Part shown: one piece after another, positions 35,997 to 44,761 of the stretch | Layout of the letters: every line of letters begins with the position of its first letter | Numbering within the stretch: position 1 is the stretch's first letter | Assembly (NCBI GenBank): GCA_002420185.1 | Contig: DIHO01000019.1 | Location: 248,001 to 312,000 of the forward strand | Reading direction: 5' to 3' | Source: Opitutales bacterium UBA5694 | GTDB taxonomy: Bacteria > Verrucomicrobiota > Verrucomicrobiia > Opitutales > Opitutaceae | Length of the DNA: 64,000 bases | Translations under genes and position numbers: made by a program | Notes under the pieces: generated by a model | The model's database searches: none | What the model was told of the DNA's origin: nothing | Seen by the model: only the letters and a program-made list of their open reading frames with translations

Positions 35997-36539
35997 ATGA
36001 ACAGACGCCAAGCCATCAAACGAACCGTCTTGCTTTCGGGAGGAATGGTGTTCTTGAAGTATTCACTACTAGGGCAAGCTTCCCGTCTATCCATTCCGGA
36101 TGGCAGCACATTCGGCCCCAGTGAAGAGCGAATGTTGCAATTAGTAGTCGATACGATGATACCGTCGACCGATACTCCGGGCGCAAAAGAGCTAAACGTG
36201 GACCAGTTTGTTTTGCTGATGGTAAACGACTGCCACACCAAAAAGGACCAGATAGCCTTTTACTCGGGTCTGCATTCGATGGACGTGTTTGTCGAAAAAG
36301 GCTTTGGGCAATCGTTTGCCTTGTGCGACATCGATACTCGAGTTGATGCTCTCAATAGCATGAACAAAAAATCCGACACCAGTCCGGAGCTGCAGGCATT
36401 TATTCAGATCGCTAAGAACCGAACGATTCAGGGGTACCTTGAATCCAAATACGTAATGACTGAGGTGCTTCCGCATAAAATGATACCGGATCCTTACGAT
36501 GGCTATTATCCTGCAAGCAAACTGGAAGGGGAAATTTGA
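35997..36539 (+). CDS. Gluconate 2-dehydrogenase subunit 3 family protein
   Basis: A 180-residue Tat-exported protein (N-R-R-Q-A-I-K at the start, then a hydrophobic stretch). It carries the small-subunit domain ('EERMLQLVVDTMIPSTDTPG', 'AKELNVDQFVLLMVNDC' and C-terminal 'KMIPDPYDGYYPASKLEGEI'). This subunit chaperones and exports the FAD-containing GMC subunit through the Tat pathway. Its TGA stop overlaps the ATG of the GMC gene by one base, which guarantees paired production. Confidence 0.88.
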   Translation: MNRRQAIKRTVLLSGGMVFLKYSLLGQASRLSIPDGSTFGPSEERMLQLVVDTMIPSTDTPGAKELNVDQFVLLMVNDCHTKKDQIAFYSGLHSMDVFVEKGFGQSFALCDIDTRVDALNSMNKKSDTSPELQAFIQIAKNRTIQGYLESKYVMTEVLPHKMIPDPYDGYYPASKLEGEI

Positions 36540-38251
36540 TGGCCAATACGAATATAGACAGCGTTAAGCAACGAAGTTACGATGCCATTGTCATCGGCTC
36601 TGGAATCAGCGGTGGCTGGGCGGCTAAGGAGCTGACGGAGAAAGGACTCAAGACGCTGGTTCTCGAGCGGGGCCGCGATGTGAAGCACATCGCAGATTAT
36701 CCGACGGCAAACAAAATGCCCTACGAATTTGAACATCGTGGTGAGATCCCCCACGCCACACGTGAGGCCAATCCGATTCTCAGCCGAGCGGGTGCGTGGC
36801 AAGAGGATACGGACCATTTCTTCGTCAAAGACAACGAGCATCTATATATTCAGAAAAAGCCCTTTGATTGGATACGCGGTTACCAGGTGGGTGGAAGGTC
36901 GCTGCTTTGGGCGCGGCAGACCCAGCGCTGGAGCCAATACGATTTCGAGGGCCCGGCTCGCGATGGGTTCGCGGTCGATTGGCCGATTCGCTACGAGGAA
37001 ATCGCCCCGTGGTATAGTCATGTTGAGTCGTTTGCGGGTATTTCTGGAAACCAAGACGGTTTAGCGGAATTGCCAGACGGGGAGTTTCTACCTCCAAATC
37101 CACTCAATGCCGTTGAGGACCATTTTAAGGGTGTGTTGAGCGAGCGATTCGAAGGGCGGTATCTCATTGCTGCTCGCTTCGCCAATTTGACGAAATCGAC
37201 TCCAACACAGCTCGCCCAAGGCCGCTCTCAATGCCTGAGCCGACGCCTCTGTAAGCGCGGCTGCCCCTTTGGTGGCTACTTTAGTAGTAACTCTTCCACT
37301 CTGCCCTGGGCGGAGAAAACCGGAAATCTGACCATGCGGCCCCATTCGGTAGCCCATTCCGTTATCTACGATGAAAAGCAGGAAAAAGCGACCGGGGTAC
37401 GGGTCATTGACAGCCAAACCAAGGAAGTCATCGAATATTATGCGAAGATCATTTTCGTAAACGCTTCTACTATTAACACCAATCTCATTCTGCTGAATTC
37501 AATATCAAGCCGCTTCCCTAATGGATTGGGCAATGACAATGAATTGATGGGGAAATTTGTAGCCTTTCATAACTACAATACAAAGGTTCGGGCGCAATTT
37601 GAGGGACTAAGCGAGTTTGCCACTTTTGGCGATCGCCCGGGGTCCACTTACATCCCCCGATTTCGGAATATTTTCCGGCAGGAAACCGGTTTTCTTAGAG
37701 GTTATGCGACCGCCTTTTCGGCTAGAAGAAATATGTACAGCGAACGTTCGGGTATTGGTACGGATCTCAAGGAAAACCTCCTGAACCCGAAACTGGGCGG
37801 TTGGTCTGTGGGGGCGCAAATGATGGGCGAAACAATTCCCAAGGAAAGTAACTACGTGAGCCTAGATACTGAGAAAACGGATAGTTGGGGAATGCCGCTT
37901 CTCAATATCGATATCGATTTCGACGAGAATGATCGGAAGATGGAAATCGACTCAATGGAGCAGCTCTCCGAAATGTTGGACGCCGCCGGTTTCACAAATA
38001 TCAAAACCACCCAGAAGCGCCAGGCCCCGGGAATTGATATCCATGAAATGGGTGGAGTGCGGATGGGCAAAGACCCTAAAACTTCTCTTCTGAATAAATG
38101 GAACCAACTGCACGCCTGTAAGAATGTATTTGTTACAGACGGAGCCTGTATGACCTCCACATCCACGCAAAATCCCTCCTTGACCTACATGGCGATCACC
38201 GCCCGCGCGGCCAATCACGCCGTCGAGGAAATGCGAAAAGGAAACGTCTAG
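36539..38251 (+). CDS. GMC oxidoreductase (glucoside 3-/gluconate 2-dehydrogenase type)
   Basis: A 570-residue flavoprotein without its own signal peptide; it should be co-exported with the small subunit. FAD site 'DAIVIGSGISGGWAAKELTE' near residue 14, 'GYQVGGRSLLWARQTQRWS' near 119, and the C-terminal GMC block 'IHEMGGVRMGKDPKTSLLN' with 'VFVTDGACMTSTSTQNPSLT', including the usual catalytic His/Asn region. A Cys-rich segment 'CLSRRLCKRGCPFGGYFSSN' near 230 is typical of this subgroup. Related enzymes oxidise sugar C2, C3 or C5 hydroxyls in the periplasm. The one-base overlap with the subunit-3 gene supports the ATG start. Confidence 0.9.
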   Translation: MANTNIDSVKQRSYDAIVIGSGISGGWAAKELTEKGLKTLVLERGRDVKHIADYPTANKMPYEFEHRGEIPHATREANPILSRAGAWQEDTDHFFVKDNEHLYIQKKPFDWIRGYQVGGRSLLWARQTQRWSQYDFEGPARDGFAVDWPIRYEEIAPWYSHVESFAGISGNQDGLAELPDGEFLPPNPLNAVEDHFKGVLSERFEGRYLIAARFANLTKSTPTQLAQGRSQCLSRRLCKRGCPFGGYFSSNSSTLPWAEKTGNLTMRPHSVAHSVIYDEKQEKATGVRVIDSQTKEVIEYYAKIIFVNASTINTNLILLNSISSRFPNGLGNDNELMGKFVAFHNYNTKVRAQFEGLSEFATFGDRPGSTYIPRFRNIFRQETGFLRGYATAFSARRNMYSERSGIGTDLKENLLNPKLGGWSVGAQMMGETIPKESNYVSLDTEKTDSWGMPLLNIDIDFDENDRKMEIDSMEQLSEMLDAAGFTNIKTTQKRQAPGIDIHEMGGVRMGKDPKTSLLNKWNQLHACKNVFVTDGACMTSTSTQNPSLTYMAITARAANHAVEEMRKGNV

Positions 38252-38278
38252 TTCTTAGCGAAAGATTCCCACATCAAA

Positions 38279-39415
38279 ATGACGAAGAAGAAAATACGAA
38301 TTGCTCTCATTGGAACCGAGTTCATGGGCCGGGCCCATGCCAATGCCTGGAGGCAGGTTGTGCCCTTTTTCGAACCAGAGTTGGATCCGATCCTGAAAGT
38401 GGTTTGCGGACGTGATGCGGCGAAGACCGAAGCGTTCGCGCGACGATGGGGGTTCGAGGAATTTTCGACAGACTGGCGGACGGTTGTAGAGAGAGAGGAT
38501 GTCGATGTAGTCGACTTGTCCCTACCGCAATCCTTGCAACCCAAGGTCGCTATTGCGGCCGCGAAATGCGGAAAGCATATCTTTTGTGAAAAGCCGATGG
38601 CTGTAACCGTGCAAGCGGCCGAAGAAATGATCCGTGAAGCTGAAAAAGCCAATGTGCGTCATTACGTAAATTACAATTATCGGCGCAGTCCCGCCGTTTC
38701 GCTGGCAAAGCAAATCATAGAAGAAGGACGAATCGGTGAGATTCGTCATTGGCGTGGCGCGTATCTGCAGCATTGGCTGGTGGATCCGAAAGCACCGATC
38801 GGTTGGAAACTAAAGAAAGCTCACGCGGGTTATGGACCTCATGGGGATTTGAATTCCCACAGTGTTGATCTGGCCCATTTCCTGGTTGGCAAAATCGATT
38901 CCGTCTATTGCCAGAAACGTACCTTCGTCAACGAGCGACCCATTGAAAAGGGTAGTAGAACGATGGATGTAGTCGATGTGGATGATGCGTCGCAGATGCT
39001 CGTAAACTTCGACTGCGGTGCACAAGGTTCTTTCGAGGCAACCCGGTTCGCGACCGGTCAACGCAATGCCAATCAGTTTGAAATTTTCGGAAGTCAAGGA
39101 GCACTTAGGTGGGACTTGGAGGATCTCACTCGGCTTGAGTTTTATTCACAAAAAGATCCGAGTCATTTGCGGGGCTATCGCACCATTCTCGCTTCGGAGC
39201 CGGAGCATCCCTACGTCGGGAAGTGGTGGCCTCCGGGACATGCAATCGGCTATGAGCACACCTTTGTTCATGCGGTAGCGGATTTCTTGACGGCGATTAC
39301 GAAAGGCCAGCCTATCTCACCTGATTTTTCAGATGGCCTGCGTGTGCTTCATATATTGGAAGCTGCAAATGCATCGGCTGATTCGGGCCAACGTGTGAAC
39401 GTATTTAAAAAGTAG
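38279..39415 (+). CDS. Cytosolic Gfo/Idh/MocA dehydrogenase
   Basis: A 378-residue NAD(P)-dependent dehydrogenase without signal peptide. Rossmann motif 'IRIALIGTEFMGRAHANAWR' near residue 5, catalytic lysine in C-E-K-P (about 103-106), and 'AGYGPHGDLNSHSVDLAHFL' carrying the Asp-x-x-x-His pair near 185-200. Unlike the two Tat-exported relatives in this window, it should act on imported sugars such as inositol, glucose derivatives or 3-keto products. Its stop overlaps a GTG start of a truncated sulfatase frame (TAGTG). Confidence 0.9.
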   Translation: MTKKKIRIALIGTEFMGRAHANAWRQVVPFFEPELDPILKVVCGRDAAKTEAFARRWGFEEFSTDWRTVVEREDVDVVDLSLPQSLQPKVAIAAAKCGKHIFCEKPMAVTVQAAEEMIREAEKANVRHYVNYNYRRSPAVSLAKQIIEEGRIGEIRHWRGAYLQHWLVDPKAPIGWKLKKAHAGYGPHGDLNSHSVDLAHFLVGKIDSVYCQKRTFVNERPIEKGSRTMDVVDVDDASQMLVNFDCGAQGSFEATRFATGQRNANQFEIFGSQGALRWDLEDLTRLEFYSQKDPSHLRGYRTILASEPEHPYVGKWWPPGHAIGYEHTFVHAVADFLTAITKGQPISPDFSDGLRVLHILEAANASADSGQRVNVFKK

Positions 39416-39561
39416 TGATATATAAACTATTCAAATACCTTCTCGTTGGGAAATTGATTCTATCCGCTTGCTCCCTACAGGGTGACTCCTCTCCGCCCCA
39501 GAAGATACTTGTGATTCTTGCCGACGATATGGGTTGGGCAGACCTAGGGCGAGGCATTTAG
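39415..39561 (+). pseudogene. Sulfatase N-terminal relic
   Basis: A GTG at 39415 overlaps the stop of the dehydrogenase gene. The frame gives a lipoprotein-like signal with L-S-A-C, then 'SSPPQKILVILADDMGWADLG' (metal-binding Asp pair of sulfatases), and ends at a TAG (39559-39561). Everything after the first strand, including the C-x-P-x-R motif, is missing. The preserved overlap shows that this sulfatase was once the last gene of the 28-39.6 kb run. It is a third decayed sulfatase in the window. Confidence 0.75.
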
Positions 39562-39598
39562 AGCGAATCTTTATGAAGCATTCGATGGTTAGGAACGG

Positions 39599-41041
39599 CT
39601 ATGCTACGATGTCTTTGACGATGTGGCCGTGGACGTCAGTGAGACGAAAGCGGCGGCCTTGGAACTTGTAGGTGAGGCGTTCGTGATCGATGCCGAGGAT
39701 GTGCAGGATAGTGGCATGCAAGTCGTGAACGTGCACTGGATTCTCTGTGATGTTGTAGCAAAAGTCATCGGTGGCTCCGTAGGTCATGCCTGGTTTGATC
39801 CCTGCTCCTGCCATGAAAATGGTGAAGCAGCGCGGGTGATGGTCGCGTCCGTAGTTGGTTTGAGTGAGCGTGCCCTGACTGTAGATGGTGCGTCCGAACT
39901 CACCGCCCCAGATGACGAGCGTATCTTCGAGCATTCCGCGTTGCTCGAGGTCTTCAATTAGAGCCGCGGTCGGCTGATCGGTATCGTAGCACTGTCCCTT
40001 AATTTGCTTGGGTAGAGATTTGTGCTGGTCCCAGCCCATGTGGAACAGCTGCACGAAGCGCACGTTGCGTTCGATAAGACGTCGAGCGAGGATGCAATTA
40101 TGGGCATAGCTGCCCTTGCGTCGTGCATCGGGACCGTAGGCTTCGAGGACGCTCTCGGGCTCTTCGTCGATATTGGTTAGCTCGGGAACGGAAGCCTGCA
40201 TGCGATAGGCGAGCTCGTATTGCGAGATCCGAGTTGAGATTTCGGGATCACCAAAGTGCTCGAGGCTTTTCTGGTTGATCGCATTGACGTCGTCTAGCAT
40301 CCGACGTCGCGTAGCGCGATCAACGCCATCGGGATCATTTAAATACAGAACGGGATCGCCGATTCCTCGAAATTTGACGCCTTGATGGATGGTGGGAAGG
40401 AAGCCGCTTCCCCAGAGACGATCGTAAAGCGGCTGGCCTGCAGGACGTCCGCTGCCGGAAGAGATCATAGCTACGAAGTCCGGTAGGTCCTTGTTCATGG
40501 AACCCAGACCGTAGGAGAGCCATGAGCCGATGGAGGGGCGACCGGCGATTTGAGAGCCGGTTTGAAAGAAAGTTATCGCAGGATCGTGGTTGATGGCCTC
40601 GGTATACATCGACTTAATGTAGCAGAGCTTGTCGGAAACGCGTGCTATGTTGGGCATCAGTTCACTGACCCAGGCGCCGCTTTGGCCGTGCTGCTTGAAG
40701 TCGAAGATGGAGGGAGCTATGGGGAAGCGCTTTTGGCCGGAAGTCATGCCGGTCAAGCGTTGTCCTTTACGAATCGACTCTGGCAAATCGGCGTCGAACT
40801 GCGTGGCCATATTCGGCTTGTAGTCGAACAGGTCCATTTGGGAGGGAGCTCCGGATTGGAAGAGATATATGACGCGCTTGGCCTTGGCAGGGAAGTTAGG
40901 GAATGGGGAAATTGCAGCTTGAGCTCCCAAGAGATCCGAGCCCATGAGGCCTGATAGGGCAGCTGCTCCAATGCCGGTGGCCGTTTTGCCGAAGAACTGT
41001 CGGCGATTCATGAGAAGACGAGATTGTTTCAATGGATCCAT
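39599..41041 (-). CDS. DUF1501 (sulfatase-fold) Tat-exported protein
   Basis: A 480-residue protein with the family's characteristic start: a short leader 'MDPLKQSRLL', then the Tat motif N-R-R-Q-F-F-G-K. The body has 'RVIYLFQSGAPSQMDLFDYK', 'GGEFGRTIYSQGTL', 'YGRDHHPRCFTIFMAGAGIK' and 'GRRFRLTDVHGHIVKDI', marks of DUF1501 (PF07394), an alkaline-phosphatase-superfamily fold of unproven activity. It is almost always paired with a PSD1 protein, as here: the PSD1 stop is only 5 bases upstream of this start. It probably acts outside the cytoplasm in polysaccharide utilisation. Confidence 0.92.
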   Translation of the reverse strand: MDPLKQSRLLMNRRQFFGKTATGIGAAALSGLMGSDLLGAQAAISPFPNFPAKAKRVIYLFQSGAPSQMDLFDYKPNMATQFDADLPESIRKGQRLTGMTSGQKRFPIAPSIFDFKQHGQSGAWVSELMPNIARVSDKLCYIKSMYTEAINHDPAITFFQTGSQIAGRPSIGSWLSYGLGSMNKDLPDFVAMISSGSGRPAGQPLYDRLWGSGFLPTIHQGVKFRGIGDPVLYLNDPDGVDRATRRRMLDDVNAINQKSLEHFGDPEISTRISQYELAYRMQASVPELTNIDEEPESVLEAYGPDARRKGSYAHNCILARRLIERNVRFVQLFHMGWDQHKSLPKQIKGQCYDTDQPTAALIEDLEQRGMLEDTLVIWGGEFGRTIYSQGTLTQTNYGRDHHPRCFTIFMAGAGIKPGMTYGATDDFCYNITENPVHVHDLHATILHILGIDHERLTYKFQGRRFRLTDVHGHIVKDIVA

Positions 41042-41046
41042 GGTAC

Positions 41047-44000
41047 TTATTGTTTGGTTACGGTTTCGTCCAGGTTGAGCAAAGTGTTCGCGATCATGGT
41101 CATCGCGGCGAGCTGGGTCGGGTCCACTGAGCGATCTGGCTGGGAAGAACCTACGGAGATGAGCGATTTAGTACGCTCGGGCGAAGAGCGGTAGAATTGG
41201 AAATGCTTGGCATAGCTGGACTCGAGGATGCTCAGTACGTCTTTGCTCGGCGAGTGAGACAAGGCGAGTCGATATCCATAGTCGATCCGATCGCCAAGAG
41301 AACTGCCACCCTCGAGAATCATGCGTTGGGCCAGTCCGCGAGCCGCTTCGAAGAATTGAGGGTCGTTCAGTAAATTGAGGGCCTGGAGGGGCGTATTGGT
41401 GCTATTGTATTTGACCGAGCAAATCTCCCGCGAGGCATTATCGAAGTTCATCATCGATGGGGGCGGCACAGTCCGGCGCCAGAAGGTGTATATGCTGCGT
41501 CGATACAGATCTTCTCCTGAGCCTACTATATACTTATATCCCTTGGCGTTGACCTCTTCCCAGAGACCCTTAGGCTGGTAGGGCATGACTGGGGGGCCTC
41601 CGATTTTAGTAGCCATAAGGCCAGAAACAGTGATCGCTTGGTCGCGCAAGGCTTGACCGTTGAGTCGAAAACGCGGCCCCCGGGCAAGAAGCAAATTCTT
41701 AGGATCCCTTTCGAGCGCTTGTTTGGATATCCGCGATGACTGGCGGTAGGTCGAGCTCATTACGATGCGTTTTTGCATTTCCTTGATATTCCAGCCGCTT
41801 TCTCGGAATTCGCTGGCTAGCCAATCCAAGAGTTCTGGATGGCTGGGCAATGCTCCTTGGGAGCCGAAGTCTTCGGGCGTTTCGACCAGCCCAACGCCGA
41901 AGTACATCTGCCAATAGCGATTGACGGCGACGCGAGCGGTGAGCGGATTTTTGGGGTCGATGAGCCATTGAGCGAGTCCGAGTCGGTTGCGAGGGAGGGA
42001 GGAGTCCATTTGCGGTAAGGCCGCGGGAACTCGCGGACTCAATTTCCTATCCTTATCGGGCTGATCGTAAGCGCCGCGATCGAGGAAGTAGGTATCGCGC
42101 GGAGTATCCATTTCCTCCATGATACTCACTTGGACCACATGCTTGTCCTCGAATTGAACCAGGGCGCGTTCGCGGCGCCTTTCCTCCTCTCCAAGTTGTT
42201 GAGCGATGGAGGACTCCTTGAACCAATGCGTCTTGAGCACTTCGCGAGAAGCCTTGTTCCCGTTGGCCAGCAATTTAAGCTTCGAGTCGCTATCGCTCAA
42301 GATTTTCATCTGCGATGCGTTTAGGGCGAAATCGTAGATTTGCACGTCCTCGATAAGACCTGAGCGAAAGGTAGCGTCTCGCAGCGTGTCCTGTGCGTCT
42401 TTGGCGCTGCGAGCGCCGATAAGCAAGTTCCCTACCGAGTCGAAATTTCCCTGAAGGTTGTCTAAAAGCGTCTCAGTTTCGATGGGCTGGCCATTAAGGT
42501 AGAATGATACGCCGGTGGCTTTGCCGGAGCCATCCCAGGCGACTCCTAGTTTTGCCCAGCCACCTTTTGGGAAGACCGATTTGGAGACGACTTCAATGAC
42601 GCGTTTTTCGGACGCGTCGTCTATGATTTGAAAAGAGGCTCGGTAGTTCTCGGGATCGGCGGTTTGTTCGAGAATAAGCCGATAGCCTCGTATTACTTCT
42701 CCCTGAACCAATGCGAGCAGGGGACCTTCGGATCCTGCGAAATTCTTGGGCGACTGAAAATTCACGTGCCATGATCGAGGAACTTCTGAGTAATAGCCGT
42801 TGGGATGAGGACTGCCCAGTTGGGCGTAAGTGGAAATGTCGAAACTTAGGGCGTTGCTGAATTCGGTTTCCTTGAGGAATTTATAGTTTCGTTTGCGATT
42901 CGAAAGGCGTACTTTTCGATTCGATGCGACGTCGGCGGTTTGTTGCCGATCGACGGTTTCGAAAGGGATGTGTATCGATGGCTTAGGAAATTGGCGAAGC
43001 GTAAAAAAAATACTCTTATTGTCAGTTTCCAGTTCGGAGAGCCATTTGGAGAATTCTGCTTCGCCTGATGCGAGAACATCGTTCATTTTATGTTTCACGG
43101 CGGCAAGCTCCTGTTTGAGGTGCTCGTGCTCGGCCAATGTACCGCCGTTGTAGTAGTTCATGTTGGGAACGGGGGCAATGTTCCCATCCCTACCGTTTTC
43201 GGCTATATTATTAAAGAAAGCGAATAGGCTGTAGAAGTCGGCTTGAGTGAGCGGGTCGTACTTGTGGTCGTGACAACGGGCACAGGCCATGGTAAGCCCG
43301 AGAAAGACGGTAGAGGTGGTCTCGACCCGGTCGGCTACGTATTCGACGAGAAATTCTTCGGGAATGATACCGCCTTCGTTGTTGATACGATGATTCCGAT
43401 TGAAGGCGGTGGCTAGAATTTGGTCGGAAGTCGGGTTGTCCAAAAGGTCGCCTGCAAGTTGCTCGATCGTGAATTGATCGAAAGGCATGTTAGTATTGTA
43501 GGCCTCTATCACCCAATCGCGCCAGGGCCATTGCGATCTCTTTATGTCGTCCTGATAACCACCAGAATCTGCGTAGCGAGCTGCGTCTAGCCAAGCCAAG
43601 GCCATTCTCTCGCCGTAGTGCGGCGATGCGATTAAGCGATCGACTAGTCGTTCGTAGGCGTTGATGTCTTCATCCACTAGAAAGGCATTGATTTCCTCGA
43701 TAGTGGGCGGAAGACCGGTCAGATCGAAGGAGAGGCGCCGAATAAGCGTTTCCTTATCAGCGGACTCAGAGGGCGAGAGCGATTCGGAATCGAGTCGTTG
43801 GGCGATGAAGTGATCGATTTCGTTTTTGGACCACGATTTATTTTCACTGGAGAGATCGGGCAGCTCGGGGCTTTCGATCGGTTTGAAGGACCAATGCTTA
43901 TCGTAGGTGGCCCCTTGTTCGATCCAACGATCGAGTATGTGTTTTTCTTCCTCGGTCAGCGAGAGTTTCGAACTTACAGGCGGCATCACATCTTCCTCGA

Positions 44001-44271
44001 ACTCTTCCCAAATGCGCCAGTGGAGTTCGCTCTCCTCGAGATTGCCTGGCACTATTCCGAATACGCCTCCCAGGTTAGCTGTAGCACTCTCTTGGCTGTC
44101 GAGGCGGAATTCTGATTTTTGGTTTTCCGCGTCGGGACCGTGGCATTGGAAGCACTTGTCCGAGATGATGGGTCGAATGTCCCGATTGAAATCGATCGTA
44201 TCTTCCACGGAGAAAAGAAGAGGGATCAGGAGAAAGGAGGGGACTGAAAGTGCTACGTGAAGTCGTCTCAT
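41047..44271 (-). CDS. PSD1 / DUF1549-DUF1553 protein with heme and LamG-like domains
   Basis: A 1074-residue secreted protein. Signal peptide (1-about 22); a cytochrome c-like PSC1 heme site C-F-Q-C-H (Cys40, Cys43, His44); DUF1549 from about 150 ('FDLTGLPPTIEEINAFLVDE', 'ASPHYGERMALAWLDAARYA'); a concanavalin/LamG-like insert from about 455-650; DUF1553 from about 730 to the end ('RNRLGLAQWLIDPKNPLTAR', 'NRYWQMYFGVGLVETPEDFG', 'STNTPLQALNLLNDPQFFEA'). Such giant heme-binding proteins are abundant in Planctomycetes/Verrucomicrobia and are thought to feed electrons during extracellular polysaccharide attack. It is in an operon with DUF1501; a copy of the shared upstream motif lies 99 bases before its start. 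Confidence 0.93.
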   Translation of the reverse strand: MRRLHVALSVPSFLLIPLLFSVEDTIDFNRDIRPIISDKCFQCHGPDAENQKSEFRLDSQESATANLGGVFGIVPGNLEESELHWRIWEEFEEDVMPPVSSKLSLTEEEKHILDRWIEQGATYDKHWSFKPIESPELPDLSSENKSWSKNEIDHFIAQRLDSESLSPSESADKETLIRRLSFDLTGLPPTIEEINAFLVDEDINAYERLVDRLIASPHYGERMALAWLDAARYADSGGYQDDIKRSQWPWRDWVIEAYNTNMPFDQFTIEQLAGDLLDNPTSDQILATAFNRNHRINNEGGIIPEEFLVEYVADRVETTSTVFLGLTMACARCHDHKYDPLTQADFYSLFAFFNNIAENGRDGNIAPVPNMNYYNGGTLAEHEHLKQELAAVKHKMNDVLASGEAEFSKWLSELETDNKSIFFTLRQFPKPSIHIPFETVDRQQTADVASNRKVRLSNRKRNYKFLKETEFSNALSFDISTYAQLGSPHPNGYYSEVPRSWHVNFQSPKNFAGSEGPLLALVQGEVIRGYRLILEQTADPENYRASFQIIDDASEKRVIEVVSKSVFPKGGWAKLGVAWDGSGKATGVSFYLNGQPIETETLLDNLQGNFDSVGNLLIGARSAKDAQDTLRDATFRSGLIEDVQIYDFALNASQMKILSDSDSKLKLLANGNKASREVLKTHWFKESSIAQQLGEEERRRERALVQFEDKHVVQVSIMEEMDTPRDTYFLDRGAYDQPDKDRKLSPRVPAALPQMDSSLPRNRLGLAQWLIDPKNPLTARVAVNRYWQMYFGVGLVETPEDFGSQGALPSHPELLDWLASEFRESGWNIKEMQKRIVMSSTYRQSSRISKQALERDPKNLLLARGPRFRLNGQALRDQAITVSGLMATKIGGPPVMPYQPKGLWEEVNAKGYKYIVGSGEDLYRRSIYTFWRRTVPPPSMMNFDNASREICSVKYNSTNTPLQALNLLNDPQFFEAARGLAQRMILEGGSSLGDRIDYGYRLALSHSPSKDVLSILESSYAKHFQFYRSSPERTKSLISVGSSQPDRSVDPTQLAAMTMIANTLLNLDETVTKQ

Positions 44272-44369
44272 TATCGAGGGGGCATATAGCGGTAATGTGT
44301 AGAAGATGATCTAAACGTGACGGATTGTTGATAGTCTACAATCTGTACGGTTGCCACGAAGGCAATTCT

Positions 44370-44384
44370 TTGTTGATAGGAAAT
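44370..44384 (-). promoter_or_regulatory. Shared upstream motif, copy 3
   Basis: Reads TTGTTGATAGGAAAT on the plus strand, identical over 15 bases to the core of copy 1 (19160-19181). It lies 99 bases upstream of the ATG of the minus-strand PSD1 gene. A small inverted repeat TTGCC-ACGAA-GGCAA sits just before it (about 44351-44365). The rest of 44272-44761 is AT-rich, with a 67-codon minus-strand frame (44472-44675) that I cannot assign and do not support as a gene. Confidence 0.4.
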
Positions 44385-44761
44385 CCATCTAATGCCCTAT
44401 TCCCGATAGATATTTGAATGGCCGGGACCGCGAGATGAAAGGTAGCTGTGAAGTGAATAGAGACTCATCAACTAACGACAGAAAAGACTGCAGTCCTTTG
44501 AGTTTCTGGAACTGGGTACTCTTTTACTTCTCCGCAACAGGCCGTTTTGAAGTAACTTTTTTGTGTTGGGCTTTTGAATTTTAAAAGGAATTGCACCCAG
44601 ATTCACTAACTCAAGAGAGCAGAATCCCTTACGGCTGACTTTTTTGGCTAATTCTAACAAGCTCACTTTCAACAAAATGAGTGTGAATTTCAGCTACGCA
44701 GCTCAAACAAATCTGAAAAGCTTTTGCGTCGCTAAATTTGCCTTTACACCTTAAAACTTGA

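Noticed and set aside
44472..44675. 67-codon minus-strand frame as a small gene
   Set aside because: No family resemblance, no ribosome-binding site, and it lies in an AT-rich spacer; kept only as a remark.
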